In this document: positions 11,334 through 22,114 of the stretch, piece after piece | Layout of the letters: every line of letters starts with the position of its first letter | How positions within the stretch are numbered: position 1 is the first letter of the stretch | NCBI GenBank assembly: GCA_963556195.1 | Contig: OY744528.1 | Location: 53,938,560-54,002,559 of the forward strand | Source: Sepiola atlantica | Taxonomy: Eukaryota; Mollusca; Cephalopoda; Sepiida; Sepiolidae | DNA length: 64,000 nucleotides | Direction: 5' to 3' | Program-made: the position numbers and the translations under genes | Notes under the pieces: generated by a model | The model's input: only the letters and a program-made list of their open reading frames with translations | Databases searched by the model: none | Told to the model about the DNA's origin: nothing

Positions 11334-12529
11334 GTAAGTAATCTTATGTTTGTTTTCATAATCTTTGAATGGTCATTAAAATATACATCAGTACTCACAT
11401 ATGCACACACTTATATTCCATTTCAACTCTTCTCTTAGACATGCTTGAAATGGTTATAGATTTTATTTATCTCCGTCACAGTATTATCTCTGAAAAGTAT
11501 TTTGCTGAATTTGCATCCAAAATTAATACAAGTCATTCTAATCTTAAATCGATTGAGAGTGATTGATTGGCTTAATGGATACTGTCACGGACTATGGAAC
11601 TGTCTTTGCTAAATTTAAATTCTATCGGATATTTCGTTGGGAAAGGTATGAACTCAAAAATTCTCTTCCCAGTTCTAGATACAAGCAGGATTTATGTTTA
11701 ACTAATTATGAACAATTAATCAAATGTTGTGCTCAAAAACAGATAAAGCCAACCTAATATAGAATGTAACAAATGTTTATTTCTGTTTTCACAAGAGAAC
11801 ATTTGAAAAGAAATTCAGATATTCTTTTAAAAATGCTTCATGTTCGTTCTTATAAATTCAGGTTAGCTTTTGAGATATAAAATAATATGCACACAAATGT
11901 CTATGTGTATTTTTTAAATACACATAGACATTTGTGTGCATATTACCCTTTTTCATTGGATCTTGAAAAGATTTTGCATAGAGATTCCCATACATCCAAG
12001 AAAAATGCTAACAGGAAGAAACCATGAGTCTGATCCAAATTTACTGTGGCAAAGCTTTGAAAGAGTTGAAGATAACTTTGCCGTAACATTTTTGTGAACA
12101 CAGGCATTACACATTTGCATTTTATATTGCCGGTGTATATGTGGTGTCAAAAATGATGTGACCTTTAAAAAGTTTGCATAAAAATAAAAATAAAATTAGA
12201 TATGACAGCTTCAATGATTAAGGAGTACTGTGTGCATAAAAAGATGGCTTCTTTTTAATCAGTCAAATGTTAATACATATTTAAATAATCGATTCCATAC
12301 ACTGTGCATGTGTTTACTACTATGAAATAGATTGCAGTCGTCCAGACACACGGATATTAGATATTATCTTACCAAATGCAAAAAAAAAAAATTCAATTTT
12401 AAATTAAAATAGAAGAAAAAGAAAATTGTCCTTTCGTCATCACACATAAAAATGGAATTTTACAGTTAATGTTTCTATGTCACCATAGAATTTATTAACA
12501 AAAAACCAAATTTTATAAATAGACACACA
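11334..12529. other. AT-rich sequence with one perfect hairpin
   Basis: Apart from the hairpin at 11883-11945, nothing was recognised. Frames of 60-65 codons at 11369-11757 show no family features. Confidence 0.5.
11883..11945. repeat. perfect 30-bp inverted repeat with 3-nt loop
   Basis: The left arm runs 11883-11912 and the right arm 11916-11945, complementary at every position, with loop TTT. The inner part reads GTCTATGTGTATTT on the left. It is too perfect and too tight-looped for a typical pre-miRNA, but it would fold strongly in RNA or single-stranded DNA. Confidence 0.9.
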
Positions 12530-13099
12530 ATAGGCTCTGCCTATCGCCCGGCCTTTGAACTCCTTCTTTGTCTATTAGCCAGATGCAGAGGTACTAGTGC
12601 AAGGACACCTCAAAGACACTTTGCGCTTGGCCTTGTTTCCTGACAAGGACAATGAATGCCGTCTCTTTTTCTCTTTATCTGGACAACTTGGGAACAAATT
12701 TTTGTAACTAAGTCTCACATTACTAGTCTAGGTCGCTCTTGTTCCGACAGGTTGAGGGTACAGGTCAAACAGCTTTTCTGGCTGCTGTATCTGACTGGTA
12801 GAACAGGAGCCATAACTCTTGGGTAGGCATTGAGTGGTTACGCTATCAACAGGTGTATTATATCGTGGGTAACTGTATGTGACATGTCGCACATGGAAAA
12901 GGGACCTTACAGTTATTTCCGGTGGACTTTCTCAAGGTCACAACCCCCATGGATCAAGTCTCGACTAATGGTCTGGTTGTGTGAGTTTATTGGCATCAAA
13001 CAAGCACTCACTTTGCCCTCCCCATTCTAACTAAAACGAAAATGACAGTACAAAGAAAAAAAACAAATCTAAACCAGACACTCAACAAAAAAAATCTTC

Positions 13100-14110
13100 G
13101 CCTCTGCCCTTGATGCTAGCATTCACAAATATTCGGAGGCTTAGAACCAACATCAATGACGTAGAAACCTTTCTCCTTGTAAACTCCCCGGATATTCTAG
13201 CACTATATGAAACAAACCTACAATCCTCAATCACCTAACACTATTTTGACATGACTGAATACCTCCCACTCTATTGTAAAGACTCTGACAAACATATGCA
13301 CAGGCTAGAAGTTTATGTTCGGAACAGCCTTCCCTTGACTAGAGAACATAGGCTAGAATCAGATGATCAAGCCTACATGTGCTTTAGATTAACTTTGTAA
13401 CACAGCATAAGTTACTTAGATTTCATATACCGTTCTCCTTCGACCTAGGACTGTACCCTGCTTAACTTTGTCTCTGAAAGCATAGATACAGCCCTCTCAC
13501 TTAACTCGAGTGCCCAAATACATGTATTTGGGAATTTTAATCCACATCACCATGACTGGCTTGGATTCTCCAGCTTTACAGACGCAGCTGGTAACTCCAC
13601 GTATTGTTTCTCCATAGCGCACTGTCACTTTCTCGATCCGGCTCCCTGATCGTGTGGCCCAGCAAGCCTCACTTTTCGACCTGTTCTTGAACTCACTGCA
13701 CGAGGCTTGTGTAACGAATGTCCATAACCCACTAGGGAACGCTGATCACCTTGTAGTAATGATTGATATCACCCAAAATCTTGTCCCAAAACTGATGAGT
13801 TGTTGGGAATCCATGAGAGATCACATCAAAGATCCCCATACAGTTAAACTTTTTCTCTCCCTGCTGATCAGTGTGCAAATGAGGTAACCGAATGGGTCAA
13901 AGCAGGCATTGAAGCCTATGTCTCCATGCGAACATTCTTTAGCAATGGTTCACCTCACAATGTGCAGCTGCCATTACTGAGAGGTAGCAAGCGTTCTGTA
14001 AATTCGGCTACCATAAGTCAGCTACTAATAGACAGAAAATTATAGAGTCAAGAAATCATTGTAGCAAAGATAAAGTATACAGAGATAACTAGAAAAGGCA
14101 TTCAATCACA
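13100..14110 (+). pseudogene. endonuclease domain remnant, LINE copy B
   Basis: Translation near 13110-13600 gives, across several stops, family motifs of the APE-type endonuclease. These are an NIRRL start, LALYETNL (normally L.L.ET.L, with the catalytic Glu), VYVRNSLPL, and near 13525 VFGNFNPHHHDWLG, equivalent to the GDFN-H-W motif but with the Asp changed to Asn. After 13654 a frame of 77 codons continues the linker. This domain would nick the target to prime reverse transcription. It is no longer functional. Confidence 0.75.
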
Positions 14111-14189
14111 GAAACTAAGTACTCTCGATTTCTGGAAAGTCTTCAATGGGAAATAAACAATTCCCCCGCTATCCAACCACAATCTCATT

Positions 14190-15700
14190 TGTATGGCAAC
14201 TGACGAGGCTGAACTACTTGCCCAGTGTTTCGCCTTAAACTCTACTTTGAACTCCGCAAACCACTCTCCCCCAAATTTCCCATTGCAGACTGAAGTCACA
14301 CTTGATGACCTGACAATAACCCCATCTCATGTTCGGGACATCATAAAAAACCTTGACACCTCCAAAGCTTGTGGGCCTGATCTTATATCAGTAATAGTAA
14401 TAAAGAAAGGCTCTGTTGAACTGTCCCCTGTTCTCTCCAAACTCTACAACAAATGCCTTGCCGAATCTTGCTTCCCTGATAGCTGAAAAATTGCCTCTGT
14501 GGCACCAGTCTTCAAGAATTCTGGAGATAGAACTGACCCTCAGAATTATCGCCCCATCAGTCTACTCCTGCTCTTCACTAATATCTTTGACTCATTAATC
14601 AATTTTATTGATAGTCCATCACTTCGTTACTGCTAAACTTCTTTCTGACCATCAGTATGGATTTAGGCAAGCACGGTCTACTGCAGATATACTAATGATC
14701 ATCTCTGAATGCATATACTATACACTGGACAAGGCAGGTGAAGCTAGGGAGGTAGAGATTGATATATCCAAAGCCTTTGACAAGGTCTGGCATAAATATC
14801 TTCTCATAAAAATTAATTCATATGGTATTACTGGGCAAATATTTAATATAATTAGATCCTTCCTATCCAAAAGAAAGATCCAGGTTGTCCCTGATGGCCG
14901 TTCATCCAAACAACATGGCATAAATGCAGGTGTACCACAGGGATCGATCCTTGGACCTATATTATTCATGATTTTCATAAACAATCTCCATGATGACATT
15001 GTGTCTGAAATGGGTATAACTGTTTACGACACCATGCTCTACTCTCGTCATGTGGGTAAAAGGGGCGTGCACATATCCGAGGCAATGTCTGAATCCTTAG
15101 AAAGTGACCTCCAGTCTGTAGTTGAATGGAGTCATAAATAGATGGTATCATGTAATGTTACTAAGACAAAGCTCCTTTCCTTCAACAACTACAAGAAACC
15201 TCTTCAACTACCGATTGCTATGGCAAATAACATTCTACCTGAGAGTCCAATGTTCAAACTCCTCTGCTTAACATTCACAGGTAACATGAATTGGAACAAA
15301 TACATAGAAGACATTGCCAAGGCTGCTGCAAAGAAAGTGGGCTACCTCTACCATGCTAGAAAACTTCTCACAGCTGACGGTATCCTATATCTCTACAAAG
15401 CCACCATCCGACCATGCATGGAGTATTGTTGTCACATCTGGGCTGGTGCACCATTCACTAGTCTCTCCGTCTTAGAAAAGGTCTAAAAAAGAGTCTCTAA
15501 TCTAATAGGTCTCTCACTATCCACCAAGCTCCAGCCCCTGTCCCATCGCCGCAATATTGCCTCCTTGTGCTTGTTTTAGAAGTACTTCAATGGAATGTGC
15601 TCCTATGAACTTGCTGCTCTGGTGCACCTTCGTTGTAAATACACTCGACTAACCCGACAATTAGCTAAATCTATTCACTGTGGAGGTCCCCAGATGTCAG
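14190..15700 (+). pseudogene. reverse transcriptase of LINE copy B, nearly continuous
   Basis: The longest piece is 14608-15141 (177 codons), followed after one TAG by 15142-15486 in the same frame. Visible RT blocks are HQYGFRQARST, EIDISKAFDKVWHKYLL, GVPQGSILGPILFMIFINNL and MGITVYDTMLYSR. The last should contain the F-A-D-D box; here the first Asp is Tyr, which would abolish catalysis. The linker piece at 14193-14486 has LDTSKACGPDLIS, equivalent to the usual KA.GPD motif. The C-terminal part has ATIRPCMEYCCHIWAGAP. The premature stop, broken endonuclease and catalytic substitution make it a pseudogene. Confidence 0.88.
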
Positions 15701-16116
15701 AGAGCCTTCTACTTCAATAGCTTTTTTCTTCGAGCTGCCGTCCTTTGGAACTCCTTCCCTGCTCCATGTTTCCCCAACTGTACCGACATGCAGAAATTTA
15801 AAACTAATGTTAACAAGCATCTTGCTGCACAGCTCCCAATTTAGGACGACCCCCTAAACTTTCATCCTAATTCTCAGTAGCCCTTTACGTCTACAGTGGT
15901 AACTTGCCTTGTTTGGGGTGAACTAAGTTTTAAAAGAATTAGTATTATATTAGTGTAAAGCAATGTTCTTATCTTAAGAATAGTTGTCTCATGTAACGTG
16001 ATAACAAATATATGAAAACAAAGTACATATATAATACTATAATTTCATATGCTGTTAGTGGCGAGTTTCTTATCACAATACTTGGCTGCTGATCACATTT
16101 GAAGTGACTGGCAACT

Positions 16117-16175
16117 GGGTTTCGATTGCTACGTCTAGCTACACTGATGAGTCGTAGATGACGAAATAGCTGTCA
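16117..16175 (+). ncRNA. hammerhead-ribozyme-like core next to a B-box-like sequence
   Basis: 16144-16150 is CTGATGA, 16151-16162 is GTCGTAGATGAC (a 3-4 bp stem with its loop) and 16163-16166 is GAAA. These are the three invariant parts of the hammerhead core in the right order. 16171-16174 is TGTC, a possible NUH cleavage site after a minimal stem III. Stem I could not be paired convincingly in this copy. Just upstream, GGGTTTCGATT resembles a degenerate B-box. A diverged relative lies at 54576-54668. Hammerheads are known in Penelope-like elements and in small retrozymes and SINEs, so this is probably a retroelement fragment. Confidence 0.45.
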
Positions 16176-16254
16176 TAAGATTACAATTATTTCTATTCAT
16201 ATGAAGTTAGGTATATGTTTATATATTTGTATGTACAGAATTCACTGCTAAACT

Positions 16255-16690
16255 ATCAAACAAATCATTATGAATTTTGGAACACAACTGCTATGCATAA
16301 AGGGGTCGTAATGTGGGCTATATTTAGTTTAATTTAGTTTCATGTTATAGTCCTTTATGGAAATTCATATCCCTCCGAATTTTTGTCAAATTTTAACAAT
16401 AAGAATTAGACATTAATTAATAAATATTCAGCAAATTTCAGTTTCTTTGGAGTATTTTGGAGGGTTTTTAGGGGCATAATATGGGCACCACCTACCATTT
16501 GAAAATTCAAATATTTCAGATTTGCATTGAATTTCATCCATATTAATTAGACACCAATTAAGCAACATTTCCTGAATTTCAATTTCTTCTTAAGTCTTAC
16601 ATTTTATACATTTTCAAGAATCAAAATCATGTCATGGATTTTGATGAAAATTGAAATAAGGATTATAGATATAAGGCTTATTAGCATTAT
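16255..16690 (+). repeat. left arm of a long inverted repeat
   Basis: This segment is complementary, by eye about 75%, to 19860-20285. Matching blocks include ACTGCTAAACT..ATGAATTTTGGAA at the outer end, TGAAAATTCAAATATTTCAG, GCAACATTTCCTGAATTTC and TGGATTTTGAT near the inner end. The two arms face each other across 3.2 kb that contain LINE C and the mariner. They are either terminal repeats of a DNA transposon or two copies of one repeat in opposite orientation. Confidence 0.7.
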
Positions 16691-17144
16691 ATTTTGACTT
16701 TAATCCTGGTAAGGAGACATAAAAGTGCTGCAAAACTGTTCTGTTCGAGGAATTAATTTCGCCCGTCTTGGTACTGGTATTTTCCTATTATGTATAGAGA
16801 GAGAGAAAGAGAGAAACAAATTAATAAAAGAAGGAATCTTCCATCATGTTTAGATGTATACATGTTTAATAGGTTTGTAGTGAAGTAATACGAATCAGTC
16901 AGTAATGAAGTAATGTAAATAAATAATAACTTGCTTAATGAAATAGTGAAAGGATATTTTGACCTGCACTAATTATGTAACACGTTGTAACTCGTCAGTT
17001 GGCTGACTGTTAACAATTTCACATAATAACTACTGATTGGACTCTCAGGAAAACTTTTACCATGGAGACATAACTTTGCATAAGGAATTTTCCATTAAAT
17101 TCTCAAAGTTATCTGCATTTGGATCCGAATCTAGGAAATATTCT
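16691..17144. other. spacer between inverted arm and LINE C
   Basis: No gene was seen. There is a short (GA)n run near 16796-16815. Confidence 0.5.
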
Positions 17145-17411
17145 TGTTTATGATGTGATTATTTTCATTGTGCCAAAGAGGCAGTTGTTGCATTTATCAT
17201 AAAAAGAAAGTTTATCCCCAGAAGAAGAAAGGTGTGGAGGTTGAATGAAGAACACGTGAAACACAAGTTTAGAGAGCTCGGTTACCAGATTCACTTCAGG
17301 AAGAACAACGTAAGAAGTTGAAGGATACACTGTTGAAGGTGACAGACCAGACTGGTGGGTGGATGAAAAGGACCCCAAGGCATTTAGTGACATGGTGGTG
17401 GAATTAGGAAG

Positions 17412-18158
17412 TTGAGAAGTATATCAAAGAAAAGTGGGTTAGTGAATAAGGATATGCATCTGGTGGCAAAGAGGGCAGCAAAAAGAGAAATCTACAAAGC
17501 CAAGGTGGAGATTAAGCAAGCTAGGTTTAGAGATATACTACGATGGGATGACCAGAAGGATGAAGTATTCAGGATTGCTACTCGCAAAGACAAATATGGA
17601 TATTGTGGGAGAGAAATGCATTCGAAATGAAAATAGGCTATCAACAAATTAACAGGACAAGAAGAGCGACACTTGGAAATGCTATTATAGGAGGTTTTAA
17701 AATACTTGTTGCAGAAAGGCTGAAGGCTGCAGGTATAAGAAGCATCACAGACTTGACAAATCAGATCATAAAAGACAAGGCTGTTCTGAAAGACGATCAG
17801 TGGCTGTAGTGTTGGAAAGAGGAAAGTTCCCCTGCTCAGTTTGTGGAAAGAGTATTGCGGAGCAATTCATTTTTTGTTGCCACTTGTAAGCATTTGGTAC
17901 ACAATTTGGTGCAGTGCTTGAAAGATAATGACCAGTTTGTGTGTAAGAGATGTAAGACAATGGAGACGGATCAGAACACAGATGTGGAGAAAGTACATTT
18001 TGACGGCAAATCTTTTGTGGTTGTTCAGAAGTTCTGTTGCCTTAGTGATACCATTGGAGCACAGGGTGGAGCAGGTGCTATTGTGATTGCAAGAGTTAGT
18101 AGTGGATGAAGTAAGTTCAGGGGATGTCTGCCAGTACTAACTGTGTACGCAGTGGGAT
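17412..18158 (+). pseudogene. LINE C ORF2 remnant, left part
   Basis: Frames 17412-17630, 17603-17809 and 17843-18109 are successive pieces of one protein separated by frameshifts. The first holds the linker before the RT (KAKVEIKQARFRDILRWDDQ). The second ends at the deletion point near 17812. The third holds the zinc-like segment (FVCKRCKTME) and the conserved C-terminal block ending ARVSSGWSKFRG. Because the catalytic RT core is deleted, the copy can only be a passive sequence. Confidence 0.75.
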
Positions 18159-18160
18159 TA

Positions 18161-19406
18161 TGTATCAGGTTGGAAAGAAAGTAATGTCGTTTTTGTCCAA
18201 CATATTTATTTCATCTGAAACATTCACATTAAGGCATTTTTAACCTTTACAATAATTTCCCCCATTTTCTATGACTTCTGTCCAACGATCAACTAGCTTC
18301 TTGATGCTTTCTTCAAAAAAATTCTCTGATTTCTGAGAGAAAAACCAATTTAGGTCATTTTTGAGTAGGTCGTCATTTTCATAAATGTTATTGTTTAAGT
18401 GATGCTGTAACGACCCGAAAAGATGGTAGTCGGATGGAGCAATGTAAGGTGAATAAGACAAATGAGGCAAAACTTCCCAATTGAGGTTTCGCGTTATCAT
18501 GCTGAAGCACTACACCCTTTCCTATTGAGTAATGCTGGTCGTTTTTTTGATAGAGCAATCCTTAGATCATCCAGCTGCGAACAATATTTGACTGCTGTGA
18601 TTGTTTGATTAGGCTCTAGTAACTCATAATAGATCAGTCCTCTCATGTTCCACCATAAAGAGAGCATAACCTTCTTTGGGTGTAGTCCTTGTTTTGGAAC
18701 AGGCTGTGGACTTTAGTTTCGGTCTAACCATTGTCTTTGCATTGGGAATTCTTGTAAAGAACCCATTTTTCATCTTCAGCCACATTTTTTTGCAAAAATG
18801 GTTCTCGATGATTCCTGGAAAACAAAGATGTGCAAACAGTCAATTTTTGATTTCGTTGAGCGTCGGTCAAATCGTGAGGAACCAAGAGTCCAAGTTTTGA
18901 AACTTTTCCTAACTCGTGAAGGCATGAAATAATTGTGGCATGGGTTGTATTGAATAGTTGAGTTAATTCTCTGCTGGTTAACTTTGGATTGGCCTCCACA
19001 GCAACTTTAATGGCGTCTTTATCAATTGATTATGGCTTTCCCAAATGTCACCGATCTGACAGGTTAAAGTCTCCAGAAAAGAATTTTGCAAACCACTGTT
19101 GACATTTTCGATCATTCAGAACATTTATTCTATAGATAGTTCCAATATTCCGTGTAGCTTCTGCAGCTGAGTTTCCTTTTTTGAATTCATAGAGCATGCA
19201 ATGTCTCATATGCTCCTCACTAATATCTATTGTTTGACGGCTGAGACCGTTAAACTTAATATTTTCCAACTAATTACTATATATGAAAGGCAAAGCAAGA
19301 TATTAAGACACCAATTCACCAAAAAATCTAGAACTATGTACAACTTAAGAGGCTGCAAAGTGATGAAGTAAAAAATACGACATTACTTTCTTTCCAACCA
19401 GATACA
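18161..19406 (-). mobile_element. mariner-family transposon inserted in LINE C
   Basis: Both ends carry the same terminal inverted repeat, beginning TGTATC(A/T)GGTTGG and continuing AAAGAAAGTAATGTCGT: 30 bases with one mismatch. TA lies immediately outside on both sides (18159-18160 and 19407-19408), the standard Tc1/mariner target duplication. The element is 1246 bp, a usual mariner length, and codes on the minus strand. Removing it with one TA rejoins the LINE reading as AVGLSETWPV, so it landed in an already present LINE. Confidence 0.93.
18240..19269 (-). pseudogene. mariner transposase pseudogene
   Basis: The start at 19269 gives MENIKFNG and an N-terminal helix-turn-helix block with EFKKGNSAAEATRNI. 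A second piece (18999-18724) has the second helix-turn-helix (KLTSRELTQLF), the linker motif VPHDLTDAQR and EDEKWVLY, containing the first catalytic Asp. The third piece (18500-18240) has SYSPYIAPSDYHLF, which carries the last Asp of the DD34D triad in the normal context APSDYHLF. The middle Asp region is out of frame. At least two frameshifts and several stops make it inactive. Confidence 0.88.
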
Positions 19407-19859
19407 TAAGTGAAACCTGGCCAGTGTGTTGCATGGAGATAAATGATATGAGAATGATACAATGAATGTGTCATGTGAGTCTTAAGGACAGGTTTAGATC
19501 TGATGACCTCAGAGGAAGATTAAATCTGAACCGTATAGAGAGATGTGTGCAGAACAGTAGACTTTGATGGTATGGTCACATTGAGAGAATGGATGGAAGT
19601 TATGTAAAACAGTTGAGGTAAAAAGGTCAGTTGACAGGGGAATGCCAAGAAAAACATGGGAGGAAGTGATAACGATCGATTTGAGAGAAAGCGGAATAAA
19701 TAAAGACTATCCCAGAGATATGTTAGTTTGGAAGCCAATTTCTAAAAACCGTGCAACACATTCCAGCACGTAAAACAGAAATTAAATCGATGATGAAGAA
19801 GAAGAACCAGTCAAATATTTCAAACATGTTGCAATCAAGATGATATTGCAATACACTAA

Positions 19860-20285
19860 ACCATATGTCTAGAATCCTTATTCACATTTTGATCAAAATC
19901 CATTAAAGATTAAGTAAGGGCTCTTAAGAAATTGAAATTCAGAAATCTTGCTTAATTTGTGTGAAATGGATCAAATTTTATGCAAATCTAAAATATCTGA
20001 ATTTTTAAATGAGAGGTTGTGCAAATATTGTGCCTCGAACAACACTTTAAACTGAAATATTAGGAATATATATTAATTGATGTCTAATAACAATGATTAC
20101 AATTTAAAAAAATTTGGAAGTTTCTGAAATTTCATGAAGGAGTTACAACCCTCTTTTAACCCCTTTACATGAAGCTTAATTAAACTAAACATATCCATAT
20201 TACTCACCCTGACACTTAACATCTGTATTCCAAAATTTATAATAATCTGTTAATAATTTCAGAGTTTACTCCACAAAAACAAACA
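19860..20285 (-). repeat. right arm of the long inverted repeat
   Basis: Reverse complement of the arm at 16255-16690, with the same order of blocks and several small indels. It ends just before a (CA)n(TA)n microsatellite at 20284. No terminal motif or target duplication was evident outside the arms. Confidence 0.7.
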
Positions 20286-20288
20286 CAG

Positions 20289-20327
<39 letters not shown>
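20284..20327. repeat. (CA)n(TA)n microsatellite
   Basis: A short AC tract runs into pure AT repeats. Confidence 0.95.
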
Positions 20328-20331
<4 letters not shown>

Positions 20332-21689
20332 GAGATTGTAGTTTGCTTGAAGCATTGCTAGTAACAAATAAGTGCAGATTAGTCGTTCGAGGCTATAGCA
20401 ATGCGATGTAGTTGCCGTAAGATGGAACAGTGAAAAGAAATAAACGAAGAGAGAAAGTGAAACTCAAAACGATTTATTTATAATTTCACGAAAAACTGAT
20501 TAAATACCAAAATAGTAAATACTGTCTGGTAAGTAACAGTTCGGCAAAGGGTAATCTTAAATTTTCGTAAGAAAAACTTTCATTTTCAGAAAACAACAAA
20601 AGACCGAGTGGGTCGAAAAAACGGGAAAAAACGGTGTCAAAACATCGAAATACGGCAGCCGACAATTGGAAGTAGTAGGAACGCAGAGAATGTCAAAATC
20701 AACTAAAGTTAAAATATAAACATTTGCTTATTAATATACTAATTATTATAATTTTATTATATTTTATTTTATATGATTCATTAATTAATTTTTTTTTTCT
20801 TTATTCAATTCAAATTTAAATTTACGTGTGGGCTGTTATTATTGTAATATGCGTCATCAAAGGGAGATAACTTATGGAAAAAACATATTTAGAAATGAGA
20901 TTTGAAATTTGAGAAGGAATTTGAATTATGAAATGGATCAAAGCCAAGGAGGGAACCGTTGGAACAGGGGAAGGGGGGGGAGGAATAAGAAGAGACGTTG
21001 GGGAAGGGGGGAAACTAGAGATTTAAAAAAAAAAATGAACAAACAAATAAAAATAAAAATAAAAATAAAATAAAAAATAAAAAAATGTACATACACACAT
21101 AAAGTGTAAATATCTAAATACATATTTATTTATTTATTCATTCATTCATCCATTCATTTTTACTTCTAAAGTTAATTTAAGAGTATTCCAAGGGTATAAT
21201 ACTCCTAGAAGTAAATTTATATAAATTCATTCTATTTATTGATTTATAGATTTATTTGTTTTACATTTATTATTCTTTCTTTAATTGTTTTCCTTTGTTA
21301 TTATGATCTATTCATATATTTAATTTATTCTTTTATTACTATAATTTATTTTTTAATTTTTTAATTTTTTTAATTTTTTTACTTCTCTTATCTTAACTTT
21401 TCTTTTAGTATTATTTTATTTTATTGAGCATACACATACACACACATGAGAATACACCCATATTGACATACATGTAAATATGCATACACATACACTAGGT
21501 CTAAATACATGTAAATAAAGTGCATATCATTCCATTCCACAATTATAATATGTAAAGTGTAAAAATGTGGGGTGGGTGGCGCTGGCAAATACCGAGGAGA
21601 CAAAAGCAAGCAAAAATGTGGGGTGGGTGGCGCTGGCAAATAAAGAGGAGACAAAGGCAAGTAAGTTGGGGGTGGGAGTGTGAGGATGT
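20328..21689. other. noncoding stretch with simple-sequence tracts and a 51-bp duplication
   Basis: It contains A/T-rich tracts (21040-21080, 21345-21380) and a direct duplication of a 51-bp unit at 21561 and 21612, each with ATGTGGGGTGGGTGGCGCTG. The G-rich duplication lies just outside the 3' end of the Penelope-like coding region and may be part of that element. No gene was seen. Confidence 0.5.
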
Positions 21690-21694
21690 AAGAA

Positions 21695-22114
21695 TCAGAG
21701 GATGAAAGGGGAAGACAACTCGAATCTGTTATTCAGGGTTGGACGAAATTTAGAGATTAGAATAGCTTCCGAAATTCGAAGTTGACCTATATTGCGGACG
21801 GAGTTGAGGATGCGGACACTAATGGAGCGATGTGTGTTGCCACAGGATATTAAGTGTTTATGGAAGGAAGAAATGTGGGTGTTTAGATGCACTTTAATGC
21901 GTTGGTGTAGAGGCCTAACGGTACTACCGATGTAAAACTTTTGACACTTAGCGCATTGTAGGTTGTATACTGTATAGGTGCGGAGGCAGAGGCCAGAGTT
22001 GGGGATGGGGCAACTAGCTAGAGAGCAGGGGTCTGGGGTGTAGTGGCTTTTTTTGGATAAATGTTGTCGGAGTGTGAGAAAGTTGTATGTTAAGGTTCTC
22101 ACTACGTATGGCAT
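21695..22114 (-). pseudogene. GIY-YIG endonuclease domain of the Penelope-like element
   Basis: The frame includes CSLASCPIPNSGLC, a cysteine pattern commonly placed before this nuclease, then TVYNLQCAKCQKFYIGSTVR, where VYNL and FYIGST are the paired GIY and YIG motifs. The catalytic Arg-bearing helix (RPLHQRIKVHL) follows. The end, ISEAILISKFRPTLNNR, contains the conserved Glu and Asn positions of the fold. It should follow the RT in one polypeptide, but a frameshift near 22105 breaks the junction. Confidence 0.88.

Larger units (their letters stand above)
12530..15945 (+). mobile_element. non-LTR retrotransposon copy B, near full length
   Basis: GC content rises at about 12535 and the element ends near 15940 with the same 3' block as copy A (CAGTAGCCC...TTTGGGGTG). 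At about 3.4 kb it carries a leader (12530-13080), an apurinic-type endonuclease (about 13100-14100), an RT (14190-15480) and a C-terminal region. No ORF1 was recognised. The tail is A-rich (AAGTTTTAAAAGAATTAG) rather than a long poly(A). The clade is probably Jockey/CR1-like. Confidence 0.85.
17145..19805 (+). mobile_element. non-LTR retrotransposon C, internally deleted and split by a mariner
   Basis: This LINE belongs to a different family from copies A and B. Its 5' part (17145-17812) has PKRQLL-like and KRAAKREIYKAK sequence, then ARFRDILRWDD. The RT palm is missing: the frame passes from LTNQIIKDKAV (17745-17780) straight into a cysteine-bearing region (CSVCGKS near 17835) and VQKFCCLSDTIGAQGGA at 18020-18075. 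The 3' part resumes after the mariner (19409 onward) with SETWPV, then WYGHIERMDGSYVK, and ends near 19800 in a GATGAAGAA-rich tail. The clade was not determined. Confidence 0.8.
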
